Part shown: piece after piece, positions 5,266 through 5,532 of the stretch
Position numbering within the stretch: the stretch's first letter is position 1
How the letters are laid out: each line of letters begins with the position of its first letter
From: Candidatus Cloacimonadota bacterium
Lineage (GTDB): Bacteria; Cloacimonadota; Cloacimonadia; Cloacimonadales; TCS61
Assembly (NCBI GenBank): GCA_021157645.1
Contig: JAGGWC010000226.1
Span: 1 to 5,532, forward strand
Reading direction: 5' to 3'
Length of the DNA stretch: 5,532 nt
Position numbers and translations under genes: made by a program
Notes under the pieces: generated by a model
Told to the model about the DNA's origin: nothing
The model's input: the letters and a program-made list of their open reading frames with translations, nothing else
Database searches by the model: none

Positions 5266-5532
5266 ATGATACAGGTTTACACAGGAAATGGAAAAGGAAA
5301 AACAACAGCAGCGCTTGGATTAATCATTCGAGCGTTAGGACAGGAAAAAAAAGTATGTCTTATCCAATTTATGAAAAAGAATTTTGAATACGGAGAAATT
5401 AAGTTTTTATCTAAACAGGATGGACTTGATATCTTCCAATTTGGAACTGCACAATTAGTAAATCCGGAAAGTCCAGCGCAAATTGATTTTGAAGAAGCAG
5501 AAAAAGCTTACACTAAATGCAAAGAAATTATC
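5266..5532 (+). CDS. cobO: Corrinoid (cob(I)alamin) adenosyltransferase, CobO/BtuR family (3' end beyond window)
   Basis: This is the start of a cytoplasmic enzyme that moves the adenosyl group of ATP onto reduced corrinoid, yielding the adenosylated form needed for coenzyme B12. The 89 codons present begin MIQVYTGNGKGKTTAALG, with the phosphate-binding loop G-N-G-K-G-K-T-T at residues 7-14. The family's RALGQ (22-26), VCLIQFMK (30-37) and GE (43-44) follow; Q34 and F35 match the conserved QF that follows the second strand. Full-length members are about 170-200 residues, so roughly half is visible. The protein starts almost at the P-loop, lacking the N-terminal helix of the enteric enzymes, as in the short form of the family. 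A 35-base gap with a hairpin separates it from the large gene upstream. No strong promoter of its own is visible, so read-through is possible. No other cobalamin gene is in the window. Confidence 0.9.
   Translation, partial: MIQVYTGNGKGKTTAALGLIIRALGQEKKVCLIQFMKKNFEYGEIKFLSKQDGLDIFQFGTAQLVNPESPAQIDFEEAEKAYTKCKEII

Overview
The window is AT-rich and carries four protein genes. Two form a sugar-transporter permease pair on the minus strand. Divergent from them, on the plus strand, are one very large secreted repeat protein and the start of a corrinoid adenosyltransferase. The large protein ends in an NYPNPFNPET-type C-terminal domain, the sorting signal used by Type IX secretion in the Fibrobacteres-Chlorobi-Bacteroidetes (FCB) superphylum. 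The domain order (signal peptide, FG-GAP propeller, FN3-like domains with GYNVYRDG strands, sorting tail) and the strong purine-rich Shine-Dalgarno sites (AAGGGGG, AGAGGG) argue for an FCB lineage outside classical Bacteroidetes, which rarely use such sites. Candidatus Cloacimonadota or a neighbour such as Marinimicrobia, Ignavibacteria or Calditrichota fits best. This placement is inference from protein style; no database search was done.

Layout. Positions 1-839 (minus) hold a MalG/UgpE-type permease whose C-terminus lies beyond the window edge. Positions 849-1844 (minus) hold the partner MalF/UgpA-type permease, 9 bases upstream of the first, so the two are co-transcribed and probably translationally coupled. 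Both carry the EAA loop that docks on the ATPase, and both have an extra soluble insertion compared with minimal family members. The binding protein and ATPase are not in the window. Positions 1845-2014 are a 170-base divergent control region with a perfect TTGACA on each strand and a small inverted repeat inside the permease promoter. Positions 2015-5230 (plus) encode the 1071-residue secreted protein: signal peptide, eight-unit calcium-type beta-propeller, an FN3-like domain, a second FN3-like domain split by a large insertion, a third FN3-like domain and the sorting tail. A short GC-rich hairpin follows the stop codon. Positions 5266-5532 (plus) are the first 89 codons of a CobO/BtuR-family corrinoid adenosyltransferase.

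The permease pair imports an unidentified sugar or oligosaccharide. The large protein is probably displayed on or released from the cell surface, where a role in adhesion or binding polymers is plausible but unproven. The adenosyltransferase is metabolically unrelated. I found no CRISPR, tRNA, rRNA, insertion sequence or defence module. The most notable signals are the nested-domain architecture of the large protein with its change in codon choice, the insertions in both permeases, the divergent control region and the hairpin after the large gene.
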